A stretch of DNA of 64,000 bases from Tubulanus polymorphus. Its lineage: Eukaryota; Nemertea; Palaeonemertea; Tubulaniformes; Tubulanidae. Made by a program: the position numbers and the translations under genes. The stretch covers positions 13,435,951 to 13,499,950 of the forward strand of contig NC_134035.1 of NCBI RefSeq assembly GCF_964204645.1, given 5' to 3'. Below, one piece after another: positions 36,493 to 47,275 of this stretch (the stretch's first letter is position 1; each line of letters opens with the position of its first letter). The notes beneath the pieces are model-generated. The model was not told the DNA's origin, made no database searches, and worked only from the letters and a program-made list of their open reading frames with translations.

Positions 36493-36710
36493 TCTATAGA
36501 CACGCCACCTATTGTTATTCTTTTTTGAGCGGTAAAAAAGTTTGTAATTTAATTTCTTGAGTTGTTTGTGCGTTGTGTTCAGTTCGGTAGCGAAATGCGC
36601 CGCTTTAAAGAATAACGTGACTGAATATGGAGAGGGATGAATGAATGAAAATACCTATCTTAATACAATCATATGTGCTATTATTAAAATCAGAAATTCA
36701 TCTATCATTG

Positions 36711-37105
36711 TGAAATACAGTAGACTCTGTCTCTTACTGCAGTAAAGTTGAGACCGGTAAAATTCTACCCAGAGTTGGTGTCAAATACTGAGTAAGAGTT
36801 TGTGAAATACAGTAGACTCTGTCTCTTACTGCGGTAAAGTTGAGACTGGTAAAATTCTACCCAGAGTTGGTGTCAAATACTGAGTAAGAGTTTGTGAAAT
36901 ACAGTAGACTCTGTCTCTTACTGCAGTAAAGTTGAGACCGGTAAAATTCTACCCCGAGTTGGTGTCAAATACTGAGTAAGAGTTTGAGAGATACAGTAGA
37001 CTGTGTCTCTTACTGCGGTTGTGACTGGAAAAATTCTATTTACCCCGAGTTGGTGCCTAATGAGGGTAGACCTTGTTTGTCCCTTACTGCAATATAACAA
37101 TGAGA
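36711..37105. repeat. 92-bp tandem repeat downstream of PNPLA stop
   Basis: Just over four copies. 'tgaaatacagtagactctgt' starts at 36711, 36803 and 36895 (92-bp period), with a diverged fourth near 36987. It lies 220 bp after the stop codon and so probably within the 3' UTR or just past it. Confidence 0.9.
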
Positions 37106-37110
37106 CTGGT

Positions 37111-39132
37111 TTAATTTTAGCATATATTACCGAGAAAATATGTGTATTAGTGATATCATTGCTTTAATTACTGGGTGCTAATGACGTTTTTAAGGTGAAT
37201 AATTCAGTTTTAAGTAAATAGTTTGTTCAATATTGTTCATTTGAATTATTAACACGTACATGTACGTATTTAACTGTGTGTTATCAAATGAAACGACATC
37301 GGGCTTTACTGGGCCATTACTGACAACTACAGGGCATCGACGGGGCACTTATTGGGCATCTACAGGGCATTACTGGGCATCTACAGGGCATTATACATTA
37401 CAGTGACTACAATCAATATAAAGCAATTGTTTTTCGATTATATCTGATCCTAGTCTAGAGATTGAATTTACCGTTAATCGATCGGCCAGAGTTACACAGA
37501 TCCTTCAGTCTCGAAACATAATATTACTGATTTAATAAATGATGAATTATTGAAAAAAAAGTAGTTTATTTTTCGATTTTATCGTTATTTAGTGTTTTTG
37601 GTCGAATTCGATGCGCTGCTCCACGATCCAAGTGCCGATAACTAAATAAAAATCCCGTTCCCCGCTCAATCTACAGACCCTTTACAGGCGCGGTGGACTC
37701 CGACACCTCTTGATGAGGTGAAAGTTGTGAAGTTTGATTCCGGTCGCATCCAGAAATCGTCTCAGTACCTCCAATTAGAATAATTACTCTGCAGGATCTC
37801 ACTGTAGACCCTTTTCTGGGCGAGGACTTCCATTTGTGACCCGACCCGCCACATAGTAACCTTACTGATAGAATCAAACCCGCTGTGAAGGCGGATGAAA
37901 TATGTCGTTGAGTTTGTTGAATTAATACGAGGCCCTAAATGTGATAAAAATAAAAAAACTGTTGCGAGTGAATGCGCCGGAAATTAGTCGACGCAAATCG
38001 AATTTAACCCTTTCAAACTCGTGATGTGTTCGATACAGAAATCACCGGTGCTTGGCTCGAACTCGGGGCCACACGCGCAGAAACTGCAGCCATGTTTTAA
38101 ACTTTCATTTTAATTTGATTCTAGAAATTGAAATTAAGAAGTATTTTCCACTGAATCGACTCTGTTTCTGAGAACCGTCGCTTTGCGTGGGTTAACGTCA
38201 CATACTTAATCCTTCTCGAAAAATCGATAATTCGATATTACCTCAATCAAATCTTGCTTGTGGATTAACAAACATTTTGCTTGCGGTTACCAAGGTAACC
38301 ATCCGGTACCGAGATACGCTCCCATGTCTGTAGACAGGTAGGTAAGGAATTTACGTAAAACAACCAGACGAAAATGGCTAATTACTCCTCGAGCGCAGTG
38401 GGTGGTGGTGGTGTCCCTCAGGGACCCGCACGTCCACTTCACTACGATCAGTTTTGATTGTGTTTTTTGATGGTTTGATGAAGGTCGTTCTACGCGGTGG
38501 ACCCCAGCGTCATCTCGTTAGATTCACGTCGAGCACGGATTTAGTTCGGACTCTTCGAGACTATCATAACTGTTCAAATATTCCAAAAGACGACTCACAG
38601 TAAATGCGATATAGTCGAAAATACCACTAGATATCAGCTCGGGGAAACATTTCGGACTCTTTTTATTCTTAATGTGCAGGCGTTTCGTGTTACTATACAG
38701 CACGGACTCAGTGCGTTTCATCAATGTATTCTTGAAGATGACTATTTGAGGATAAACGTTAACTACTATAGGAGCTCGAGAAAAAATTTCAGACGCTCTT
38801 TGTTCTTAATGTTCAGGTATCTTTATCATCTTTACAACACGAACTCAGAAAGCGTTTCATCATCAATGGTTCATTATTAAAAGTAATCGTAAAAATGTTC
38901 AAACTCAGAAACAGTTAGTGATCTATATATATCATTATTAACCGCCGGGATTTGGATTAAACAGATTTAACTTTAACCTGATGATCTTTATTAAAGCTGT
39001 TTAAACGTAGATGCGATAAGATAATTTGTGCGTTTGTTGTGTGGGTCACCGGGTGAACGTGTACAGACTGGAACTATAAAAACAAAATGCTGAAGTGATT
39101 GAAGAAGTGTTGGAGATATCAAATGAAGAACT
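37111..39132. other. Intergenic between lipase and CUB gene
   Basis: Contains short alternating 'gggcatctacagggcatta' copies at about 37315-37395. A repeated motif 'aaacatttcggactcttttt...cttaatgtgcag' lies near 38645-38680, a version of a segment also near 15815-15850. No coding exon recognised. Confidence 0.5.
37534..37539 (+). terminator. Candidate AATAAA poly(A) signal
   Basis: First clear AATAAA on the plus strand after the 92-bp array, about 1.04 kb past the PNPLA stop. Weak evidence; an earlier variant signal is possible. Confidence 0.3.
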
Positions 39133-42071
39133 ATGTGGCGCCTCGTCCATCAACTACTGAAAATTCGCGTATTACAACTTATGGTTTTATTTGATAGTTC
39201 GCTGACAGTAACGTCAGGTAGGTAAAAATACAGTGCCCAGTCGCACAGTCGCATGGCTTCGATCTCTAACACCAGTCTTTGACCAACTTGATTCTTTAGC
39301 CAATCTAACAACTAAAGATCGGTCTTAAGATGATTTAAGACCACTTTTGGACTTCGGTCACGACTGTGCAACCGGGCTCAGGGTTCATAGGTCCATAAGT
39401 TCTACCAAAATTCGCAGTTGTAATTTCACCCTCGTGTTAAAACATTTTTACTTATTATGAACTAATTTTTACTCAGTCAATACTAAACCAGTCCGACAAC
39501 TGTGGAACTGTGACGATGGAATAAGAATATAATGAAACATCATTTAGATACAGCTGCGGATGATGGAATATTTTTGTGTCTATTTCCGCAGAATGTCGAG
39601 TCGAAGATCCAGTAGAATTAGAAGCGAGGGCGGCTCCGCAATTTCTACAGTCTCCAAATTATCCGTTTTTCTATAAACCGTACGTAATTATAACTCCTTC
39701 AGAAAATATGGCGACCTCCTAGATCCCCCTATGACATCACTAACGCACTGTCCAACATATCTTACATTCTGATAAGGCTCAAGCCCTGGTAAGCGAGGGT
39801 GGTGGGTTATAACGGGTTTTTGCCGAATCTGATATTACAGTTTGACCTACTGTAGATGGATACTGAAAGCAAAGGAGAGTCACGTGATAACCGTTGAGGT
39901 ACTCGACACTGATACGGAGGGCAGTCCGACTTGTAACAAAGACTTCATCGAGATCAGAGACGGTACGAATATATCAATCGCGATTTTAAACTATATCAAA
40001 GTCGTTTTGAGGCAGTTAATTTGATTTCAAATTGAAAGGTTCCACGATTCTGAATTTGACATACAATTTTTGGATCCATTCCCGCTAGTAAAGATTTGAC
40101 TCCTTTTTAGTTGTAAGTAGCTTCATGAACATGAGAACAATTCTACAGTGTTACAGTGTATAAATATGCTTTTGAGTCTTTTGAAAAGACATTATTAGCA
40201 AATATTTGACTCCTGATAAAAAAATTAAATAATTTTGATTTAGATCCAAATCTTGTTGATGTTCATTTATTTCACATTGAAAGGTAAATACCAGTGGGAC
40301 TACGCGTTACGTCGCTGGTGCGGAAATAAACTACCAGCGAATTTTACCGGCTACAAAGACGCCATGTTTGTGACGTTTAAAACGGACGACAGTGAACAGG
40401 GGCGTGGCTTCAGATTCAAATACTGGTCGACACCAAAACGTAAGAAATAACTTCTAGCAGGGATCGATGGATCAAGGAAAATTGGGGTCCAGGGGCCGGT
40501 TCCATAGTCGAGACTAAAGTCCCGAAAGTGGTCTTAAATCTTAAGACTGGTCTTAAGTTGATAGATTGGCTATAGAACTAAGATAGTTTTAGACTGGTCT
40601 TTAGTCTAAGCTATGGCTATGGAACCGGCCCCAGAAGACAAGAAACGGCATTTCTCGAATTAAGCAGCCATCATATCAATGGCCACCAGCGGGGCTCTCC
40701 CTCGGTATTAGACCTTTTTGTAAAAATGTCAAAGCAATTTCCGAATTTGCAGGTTTTCTGCGATCTCTGTCTTGTCATAAAGGGCAACCTCACTGGAAGG
40801 GGCCCATCCCTTAATTCCGTCCCTGTTCTAATGCTCAAAACATTTCGAACCAATTTTAACAGTTATTAGTTTGATTAACTAGACTAGCCTACTCTTAATA
40901 AATCTATGTCACGACAATGCAGCTGATTCCGGTTGGACCGGTTGCATAGTCATGGCTTAGACTTAAGACCTGTCTAAGACCAACTTAGTTCTTTAGCCAA
41001 ACTAACAACTTAAGACCAGTCTTAAGATTTAAGACCACTTTTGGACTTAAGTCACGACTGTGCAACTGGCCCATTAGCGGCCTTTCATCCCTCGAAAAGT
41101 AACCTATATGGAAATTCATACATCAGCATCGTCTAGTTGGAAACGGATGAAGGTGACATGTGTCACTTCAACGAGACTTTCATATCATTCTAATTCCAGA
41201 TTTATAAATATAAGTCACGACACCTGAATCGTGGAGTTTTAGATTAGTGGCCTTTCATCCCTCGAGGGGATCTGTACGCAATAGGGAAATCTATCAGCAT
41301 CGTCTAGTTGGAAACGGATGAGGGTGGCAGAGTCTCGCGATGCCATCGGGTTCGATTGCCAGCGATGGAGGAACATGACAAGATGCTATCCGGTTTGAAG
41401 CCCTGCCGACGAAGGTTGAGCTTCAAACCGAAAAAAAAACGCGCCATGTGTCACCTCAACGAGACTTTTATATAGAATACAATATATTTCATTGCTCACA
41501 AAATTACATTTGCTTAGAGCAAAAAGACAATACAACATGAATGTCAATCCAATCCAATACAATATGTATCACTAGAACGATGACCACACTCAAACGTGGT
41601 GAACGGATAATAAGATAAAATCCCACTATTTACAGATTAAAAGAATTTAAAAACAAGAATTTATTTATTAAATCTCTACGATGATGACGATGATCTCTAG
41701 GGTGAGTTCGAAACGTCGTGTCTTTTATATATTTAAGATTTAATAAATAAATTCTGGTTTTTAATTTCTTTAATCTGTAAATAGTGGGATTTTATCTTAA
41801 TATATATCATTCTATAATTTCAGATTTAATGCAATATAAACAGGTCGAGTTCCGCGCAGTGAATTATTTCCTGATGGCGCTGTCGGCCACGTTACTGGTG
41901 TCAGTGTTAACCACGTGTACAGTCATCTGGATAAACCGATCAGCTTCCAACTCGCAACGGCTCCTGCGATTTAACAGAAAAATATTCAACACTCCCGCCG
42001 TAGATTCCTCGGTTTCGGTCGACCAGACGCACAGAATAACGATTCATTCCGATTGCGAGTCGAACGCGTAG
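39133..42071 (+). CDS. Single-CUB, single-pass membrane protein
   Basis: Five coding exons: 39133-39217, 39592-39679, 39841-39962, 40284-40439 and 41824-42071, giving 232 residues with consistent phases. The N-terminus is hydrophobic and signal-like (1-28, includes LQLMVLF). One CUB domain covers about 30-146: Cys30, the SPNYP signature, TYC62RW, C89NKDFIEIRDG and WC111G, so all four CUB cysteines are present. A transmembrane segment follows at about 163-187 (YFLMALSATLLVSVLTTC), then a 45-residue basic and Ser-rich cytosolic tail. CUB domains mediate extracellular protein interactions; partner unknown. It is far smaller than NETO or LRP12 proteins and matches no named protein I recognise. 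The last intron carries a foldback element ending 23 bp before exon 5. AATAAA lies 134 bp after the stop. Confidence 0.88.
39235..39377. mobile_element. MITE family A copy, CUB intron 1
   Basis: About 143 bp. Ends GCCCAGTCGCACAGTCG and CGACTGTGCAACCGGGC. The interior 'ttagccaatctaacaact' is present. No ORF. Confidence 0.8.
40492..40632. mobile_element. MITE family A copy, CUB intron 4
   Basis: 141 bp with the cleanest ends of the family: GGGGCCGGTTCCATAGTC at the left, and GGCTATGGAACCGGCCCC at the right with one mismatch. Confidence 0.92.
40935..41072. mobile_element. MITE family A copy, CUB intron 4
   Basis: About 138 bp. Left end 'ggaccggttgcatagtcatg', right end 'cacgactgtgcaactggccc'. 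Interior in the opposite sense to the copy at 40492. Confidence 0.85.
41083..41470. repeat. Tandem duplication with nested SINE-like insert
   Basis: A segment of about 110 bp ('cctttcatccctcga' through 'caacgagacttt') occurs at 41083-41180 and again from about 41251. In the second copy about 115 bp (41329-41445) interrupts it. The insert has a B-box-like 'gggttcgattgcc', an 11-bp hairpin (cggtttgaagc / gcttcaaaccg) and an A9 tract near its right end. The uninterrupted first copy defines the pre-insertion site. Confidence 0.75.
41609..41800 (+). mobile_element. Foldback element FB4, CUB intron 4
   Basis: Inverted arms 'taagataaaatcccac...' and '...gtgggattttatctta'. The loop holds GAAACGTC (41710-41717) preceded by CGATGA and a short CTC/GAG stem, a decayed form of the core seen in FB1-FB3 and FB5. 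Ends 23 bp before the exon 5 acceptor. Confidence 0.7.
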
Positions 42072-43267
42072 TACTGTTCGTGATACGTCCCGCTAGATGG
42101 CGTGCATAACAGTTGGACAACTCTGCATCAAAATCTAGTTCATTCTCAATGGAATTTCATCTAGATTTTAGCCACACCAGAAATTAGAAAAATCCTGTCT
42201 CTTTAATAAACTCAAATTGACATCAAGGGTTTATGATATGTTTGTTTGTGACTCGTGGAAATTATGGATAGATTTAAATTGAATCTAAGGAGAAATCCGA
42301 CATCCGATATCCTACAACCGGCATCCGACATCCGGCGTCGGGCATCCGACATCCGACAACCGGCATCGGGTTGGCTTTACTTCAACAGAAGTAAATTGGA
42401 AGAAAAAAGAACAAAAAACAATTTTCTATTTCACTCGAATCTAATGATTTTGTATTCTTTGATGAAATCAGATACACGTGTATATACAGACAATTCGATA
42501 TATGGAACAACGTAATAAAATAATCTGATGTAGTTTCAGTCCCTTTTGTGAGTAAATTACGTCATAGAGTGGGTTTGCTTAACATAAAAAACATAATCAG
42601 GGGATTTATAAACTAAAAACAGATTTTGAGATGTAAAATCGCTATTCGAAATTTTCAAATATGACATCAAAACAGAGCAAAATCTCTAATTTAACCAGTA
42701 ACCCTAACCGCGCCTATCTCACCAGTAACCATAACCCTAGCTCTGCCAAATCTGGGACTCGAACTAGTGCCACCTCCAGTGTGTCAGGTGAGCATGCTAA
42801 CCACTCGACCATAGATCTGATGGTGCTTGACGTCTGTAAGTTTGTCGGGTCAGTGTACCGGTGAAACTGGTTAAGTTTCTCATTTGAAATAGTTAGTTGG
42901 TTTAAACAAGGTTTCTATGTACAAGCCTTATACATACAGTCAAATATAAATGATGTAATTACTAAATCAAATAATTCGGTTGATTGAATAATCAGTAAAT
43001 AAAACCAGAAACGACCTACATTCAAATTTGTAACTCTACGGGCGCCGGGATTGCATAACCAGGTGCGCATATACATGACAACATTTAGAAACTGAAATCA
43101 ATCTCTTTTGTCTTGTTGTTGTTGTATTAAAAAAATTCGGAATCTGCTTCAAATGCTGCAAATTCTAAATTGAACCCGGTGTCGTCAGCCGCCGAGGCAG
43201 TAGATCTTTATCCAATTACACTCCAAAATCTCGGTACTTGAATCCTCCAAACGGTTGCGTTACACTC
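42072..43267. other. Intergenic, convergent 3' ends
   Basis: Holds a small 'gacatccg/catccgac' repeat (42299-42366). A tRNA-like SINE remnant on the minus strand at about 42751-42814 has A box TGGTCGAGTGG and B box GTTCGAGTCCC. No coding exon recognised. Confidence 0.5.
42205..42210 (+). terminator. AATAAA poly(A) signal of the CUB gene
   Basis: Canonical hexamer 134 bp after the stop codon at 42069-42071, same strand. Confidence 0.6.
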
Positions 43268-43801
43268 TTACACGGAGGTGTTTTGAAATAGTTTTAACGT
43301 GCTACTACTAGTTACATTGTCCGTCGAGTTCGCTGTAGATATCTGATGTAAAGATTCATCGGTCTAAAAAAAAAATAGAAACATAGAACATAATCTACTA
43401 CTCTACTGCGATTATAACAAGTTGATCGTCCCTTCATTATGTAGAATTTGAAGAATGCAGAAGAAAGAGTCCGCCCAAGGAAGTTAAGGGGTCAGGTCAG
43501 TTAACAGGGGCCTGACACAAACCCGGTAGTTTTTATCTTATAGTACCTGTACTGAATAAACCTCTGATAGTTTAGGCATAACGTCTACGATGTCATCGGA
43601 AGTTGGTTTGCGTCTTTTAGCTTTCTGCCATTCTTTATATTTACAAGTGAAATGAATCCCGCATGATCCGCCGATCACCAACACGACGAATATATACGAG
43701 ATGACGTTGATAATGATTACATCTCGATGCGAGACTTTTAGATCTTTTTCGATTACTGTTGCATTTGTCGGGTTCGTTACGTTAGACGAACCGTAAACAA
43801 T
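43268..43801 (-). CDS. 3' exons of a small single-pass membrane protein
   Basis: Two minus-strand exons in matching phase: 43801-43547 (85 codons, acceptor TTTCAG, donor CAG|GTACTA) and 43363-43268 (acceptor TTTTTAG, 31 codons plus TAA). The visible part starts with a short extracellular stretch with two N-glycosylation sequons (NVT, NAT) and a hydrophobic segment (VIIINVISYIFVVLVIGGSC). A Lys/Arg-rich juxtamembrane region (KYKEWQKAKRRK) and a Ser/Thr/Asn-rich tail follow. The layout is type I. Upstream exons with a start codon were not found with confidence; a candidate ATG exon at about 45199-45166 does not match the phase directly. No family recognised. Reading on past CAG gives a stop after two codons, so a shorter isoform is possible. 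Confidence 0.6.
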
Positions 43802-43877
43802 CTGAAAAATCGTAAATATGAAGTCCTTTGTAATGCCAATGAAAAACACGGCGTTATAACGAATTTGGCAGCTGTAA

Positions 43878-44235
43878 GCCTAGCGCACATCGACACTGCG
43901 ATTGGAGACAACTAGTTGCTACCGAACGATTACCCCGCGCACATCGAAATCTAGTTACAACCGGTCAGTTGCAGCAACTGCATGGCGCGCGTGTCGATCG
44001 TCGAGATCCAGAGTGCGCACATCTACGGATATGACTGCGATTGAGTACAACCAGTTGCTCAAAAGTAGAACATGGGCAACTGGCTGGAACTGGAGATAGA
44101 TCGACGCTTACCTATCGTAAGCTCGCTCACATCGACACATTCAAGCAACTGATCGTATCCAGCCAGTTCCTCTCATGCGCCGAAAACTGCCTTGCAACTA
44201 GTTGTCTCCAATCGCAGTGTCGATGTGCGCTAGGC
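43878..44235. mobile_element. TIR element with 42-bp perfect ends (family F)
   Basis: The first 42 bp (gcctagcgcacatcgacact...) recur as an exact reverse complement at the right end (...agtgtcgatgtgcgctaggc). Total about 358 bp. The interior is full of short palindromes around 'caactagttg' and 'cagttgcagcaactg'. No ORF. It lies just upstream of the exon at 43801 on the minus strand. The long, perfect ends suggest a recent insertion. Confidence 0.88.
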
Positions 44236-45681
44236 TTTATAAAGAATGGTAAATCCATTGAATCTGAGTTAGATTGGGTAAATTCGTTCTCTAAAAAGTG
44301 AACAGTGGCATTATACAGGTTGGCAGCGGTATCGAACTTCGACCGAATAGCGCTGTCATTTCTTAGGTATAATTCTTATCAGTTTTTACAAAACCTAAAT
44401 AAGGACAATTCTCAGATTTTCGACCAACTCAAACAACATTGAGATAACAGATTGTGATTAGCTTTTGATGAAACTGGATTCAGTATCGTAAATTCAAACC
44501 ACTTAACTTAGTGTAAAACTTTGAAACCTACCCTGCTCATCAGCGTTACAATTCCTAACACTGCGCATAGACGTGACAGCATCCTAAAGAATTTTATAGG
44601 AAAAAATAATTCGAACTATTTAGAACATTTTGACGATACTTTGCCAGAGAAAGAAACAGTTGAAGACATTTTCGTGAGGTCATAGTTATTGATTATATTC
44701 ATTCTTAATTATTCAGAAACAATATTCAGACTTCACATCTCTCAACCTTGGCGTACCGACCCCTGATATTCGTATACTATACCAGCCACATAAGGATCAG
44801 GGGAGCGACTGCAGTTTAGGTGTCCCTAATGGTTATGTACCTAACCTTACCGTAACACTATTCTTTAAACACTAGTGCCACCCAGTGGATAGGTGACCCC
44901 AACTGCAGTTACACCGGATCCGGTTCCCCAGTTATGGCTCATGGCTCAGATTTAAGACCATCTTAGCGCTAACGCCGATCTTAAGACCGCTAAGACAGCA
45001 GGTCGCGACTTTGCCCTGAGCTTAAACATTATCACGATTTCCTAGCGTTATCGCGAAATGAAATTGATCCGAATTTTTTATCGCTTTTTCAACATTAGAA
45101 AAAAACAGATAACTGCAGGATATATTCACAGTGCTAGACTAATACATGTTATTTTCACACTTACTTGCCACCAGTCCCAGCACCCGCGGGTAAAACCATG
45201 ATCTCCTTGGTAAGGCGTATACTATAGACCAAGGTACTCTATATATATATATACCCCTATTGTATTCAATAATATGTACTTGTATTATTCAAGACGATTT
45301 GCCCGTTTCACCTGCATATATACAGGGTGACGATGGGTCACGTGACCGCCTCTAGTGAGTGCCCTCGAATAGTTTACTGTTGTTGTTAAACCAGTTCTAT
45401 ATTTGCAGTGTGTATATTTTACCGCGCAGTGCCGGTCTTTGTGCTTTAGGGGGGAGGGGGGGGGGGGAGAATTATTCGTGCATTAGCATTGAAACTTATA
45501 CGCTGGCAAGTCGAATATCAATTAGCATTACCTAATATAGATCGAGTATTTACACAGTCGTCTCTTGTAGGGTCCTAGCACACCCAGTAAGTACCGTGTT
45601 GCTGGGTTTTCTGTAGCTTGACGCAGATTCGGCGTTTAGCTAGTTATATAGATAGATAGAATATATTGTTCGGTATTAGTA
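44236..45681. other. Intergenic or upstream intron, nothing assigned
   Basis: A plus-strand open frame of about 50 codons (about 44530-44685), ending 'ttcgtgaggtcatag', looks protein-like but is unassigned. A decayed MITE-A fragment lies at 44928-45010. A (ta)n tract is at 45240-45253 and a poly-G run at about 45450-45470. Confidence 0.4.
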
Positions 45682-45905
45682 AAATCCCACAATAAATGAA
45701 TTAAATGATAAGATGTTTATTTAAAACATATAAGAAATATTTCGGGTGGTTACTACCACCCTTCTTCAGTCTAAAATGACTTTTAGACTGAAGAAGGGTG
45801 GTAGTAACCACCCGAAATATTTCTCATATGTTTTAAATAAACATTTTATCATATAATTCTTTTATTGTGGGATTGTACTCGTATCGTTTTATCACGGATA
45901 TTGTG
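45682..45905 (+). mobile_element. Foldback element FB2, near-perfect palindrome
   Basis: Arms of about 65-85 bp ('atgtttatttaaaacatat...' mirrored) are almost identical, bracketed by 'aatcccacaataa' and 'ttattgtgggatt'. 'cacggatattgtg' follows at 45893-45905, as in FB1 and FB3. A CTGAAGA - GGGTGG/CCACCC stem - GAAATATT core lies at 45788-45821 and, because of the palindrome, on both strands. Confidence 0.8.
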
Positions 45906-46159
45906 ATCTGCAATTGATTCATTGTTCGGTATTGTTTAAGTCAGTTAACAAAATGCGGAATTGTACCAGAACGAAGCTGCTGCTCCTAATCTCCATTGGT
46001 ATGACGAGCAACCACCTCTACTTGACGTAGGAGAATTTTTCTTGTTCTTTGACTATTAAGGGATGATAATGCTGAATAGAGGACGTACAGGGGTGTCCCG
46101 GGTTCGAACCCAGGAATAACTGATCCTGATCCCGAGTGAAGCACTATTATTGTGTATCA

Positions 46160-47275
46160 TCAATTTGCAGATTTTAAATTTGGACCGCGGCAGGCCGGTT
46201 TGTTACATTTTAACTGTTTAACAGCGAGTCTGAATTTATTATTTGATAAGCAATAAACGATAAAGTTCATACATGAATCTACGACGGTCATTCCGATACC
46301 GATTTTACGCCGAATCATCAGTGTTTCTACACCAGTCAGATTTCCATAATAAACCCAAACTATTCCAAGAAAACCGAAATACTGTAGCTTTTCTAGAAAT
46401 AGCACTGATTCGCAGGCGATGTACACGGCCACTAATGCCAATGACATTCGTAAAACACGCAATTCTAATGTGTTAGTGGCGCGGCTTTTAGAACGAGTTT
46501 TACCGACACTAGAAACTTTAACGACGATTAAAACTACGATTAAAGATATATTTATAACACCCAGTGAGACCATTGGAGCCATGATGCTCATTGTTATAAA
46601 TATCCAGCCTTGCGATAGACGTTTCCACGTATCAACAAACGCAGGGTAAACTATAACATGGGTTCGTCTTATAGTTGGGGGGTTGTGAATACAGGGTACT
46701 GGTTTGAAGGCTCGATCCGGTAGAAATATCACAAAACAAAAACAAAAACTAAACAAACATAACACACCTATTATAGAATTCACTACTTTTCGAGTCCAAA
46801 ACAATCTGGATTTTAACGGGAAAACTGTAATAACGAGTCTTTCCAAACTGACGAGAATGACGCACCAGTTTCGTATTAATTGAAACGCATTATAAGGCGC
46901 CAATGCAGTTATAATGAATTCCCAACCAAAATACCAATCATCCGCACGTAAAATGACGTCACCTAAATGTATATAGAGATGCATTGCGCGTAGAGGGTAC
47001 ATCACGAATACGGTTGTCGAATAACATATGTCGAAAATAGCGAGAACTTTGATTAAATGATACACTTCATTGTTCATCTTCTTTAACACTAGAAGCGTTA
47101 TGATATTCAAAATGATACCGAGTATTGTGACTGGTCCGTAAAAGAAGATGTACATATATATGCTGAACCGATATTGCCAGTGTATTCCCATGGTACTCCG
47201 TATATGGTCACATTCTCCAGAGTAGGTTCTTACAGTTGGCGACAGAACAGTGGTAACGTTTGAAGAACTCATCAT
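46160..47275 (-). CDS. Rhodopsin-family GPCR, FMRFamide-receptor-like (copy 1)
   Basis: Intronless, 371 residues. Seven membrane segments: about 38-64, 73-101, 118-144, 165-185, 224-253, 272-297 and 324-344. The DRY position is ERL (145-147) and the NPxxY region reads DSCMNFIVY (333-341). It has an N-glycosylation sequon (NVT, 6-8) and a Cys-containing C-tail. The usual TM3 Cys (3.25) is not present; Cys195 in ECL2 and Cys22 in the N-terminus are conserved among the copies here and may pair. Loss of Cys3.25 together with a Trp-containing TM3 suggests the FMRFamide/orphan peptide receptor group of invertebrates; the ligand is unknown. About 89% identical by hand count to copy 2 at 57 kb, with shared flanks on both sides, so it arose by DNA duplication, not retroposition. 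A single degenerate 68-bp unit follows its stop (46075-46140). Confidence 0.9.
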   Translation of the reverse strand: MMSSSNVTTVLSPTVRTYSGECDHIRSTMGIHWQYRFSIYMYIFFYGPVTILGIILNIITLLVLKKMNNEVYHLIKVLAIFDICYSTTVFVMYPLRAMHLYIHLGDVILRADDWYFGWEFIITALAPYNAFQLIRNWCVILVSLERLVITVFPLKSRLFWTRKVVNSIIGVLCLFSFCFCFVIFLPDRAFKPVPCIHNPPTIRRTHVIVYPAFVDTWKRLSQGWIFITMSIMAPMVSLGVINISLIVVLIVVKVSSVGKTRSKSRATNTLELRVLRMSLALVAVYIACESVLFLEKLQYFGFLGIVWVYYGNLTGVETLMIRRKIGIGMTVVDSCMNFIVYCLSNNKFRLAVKQLKCNKPACRGPNLKSAN

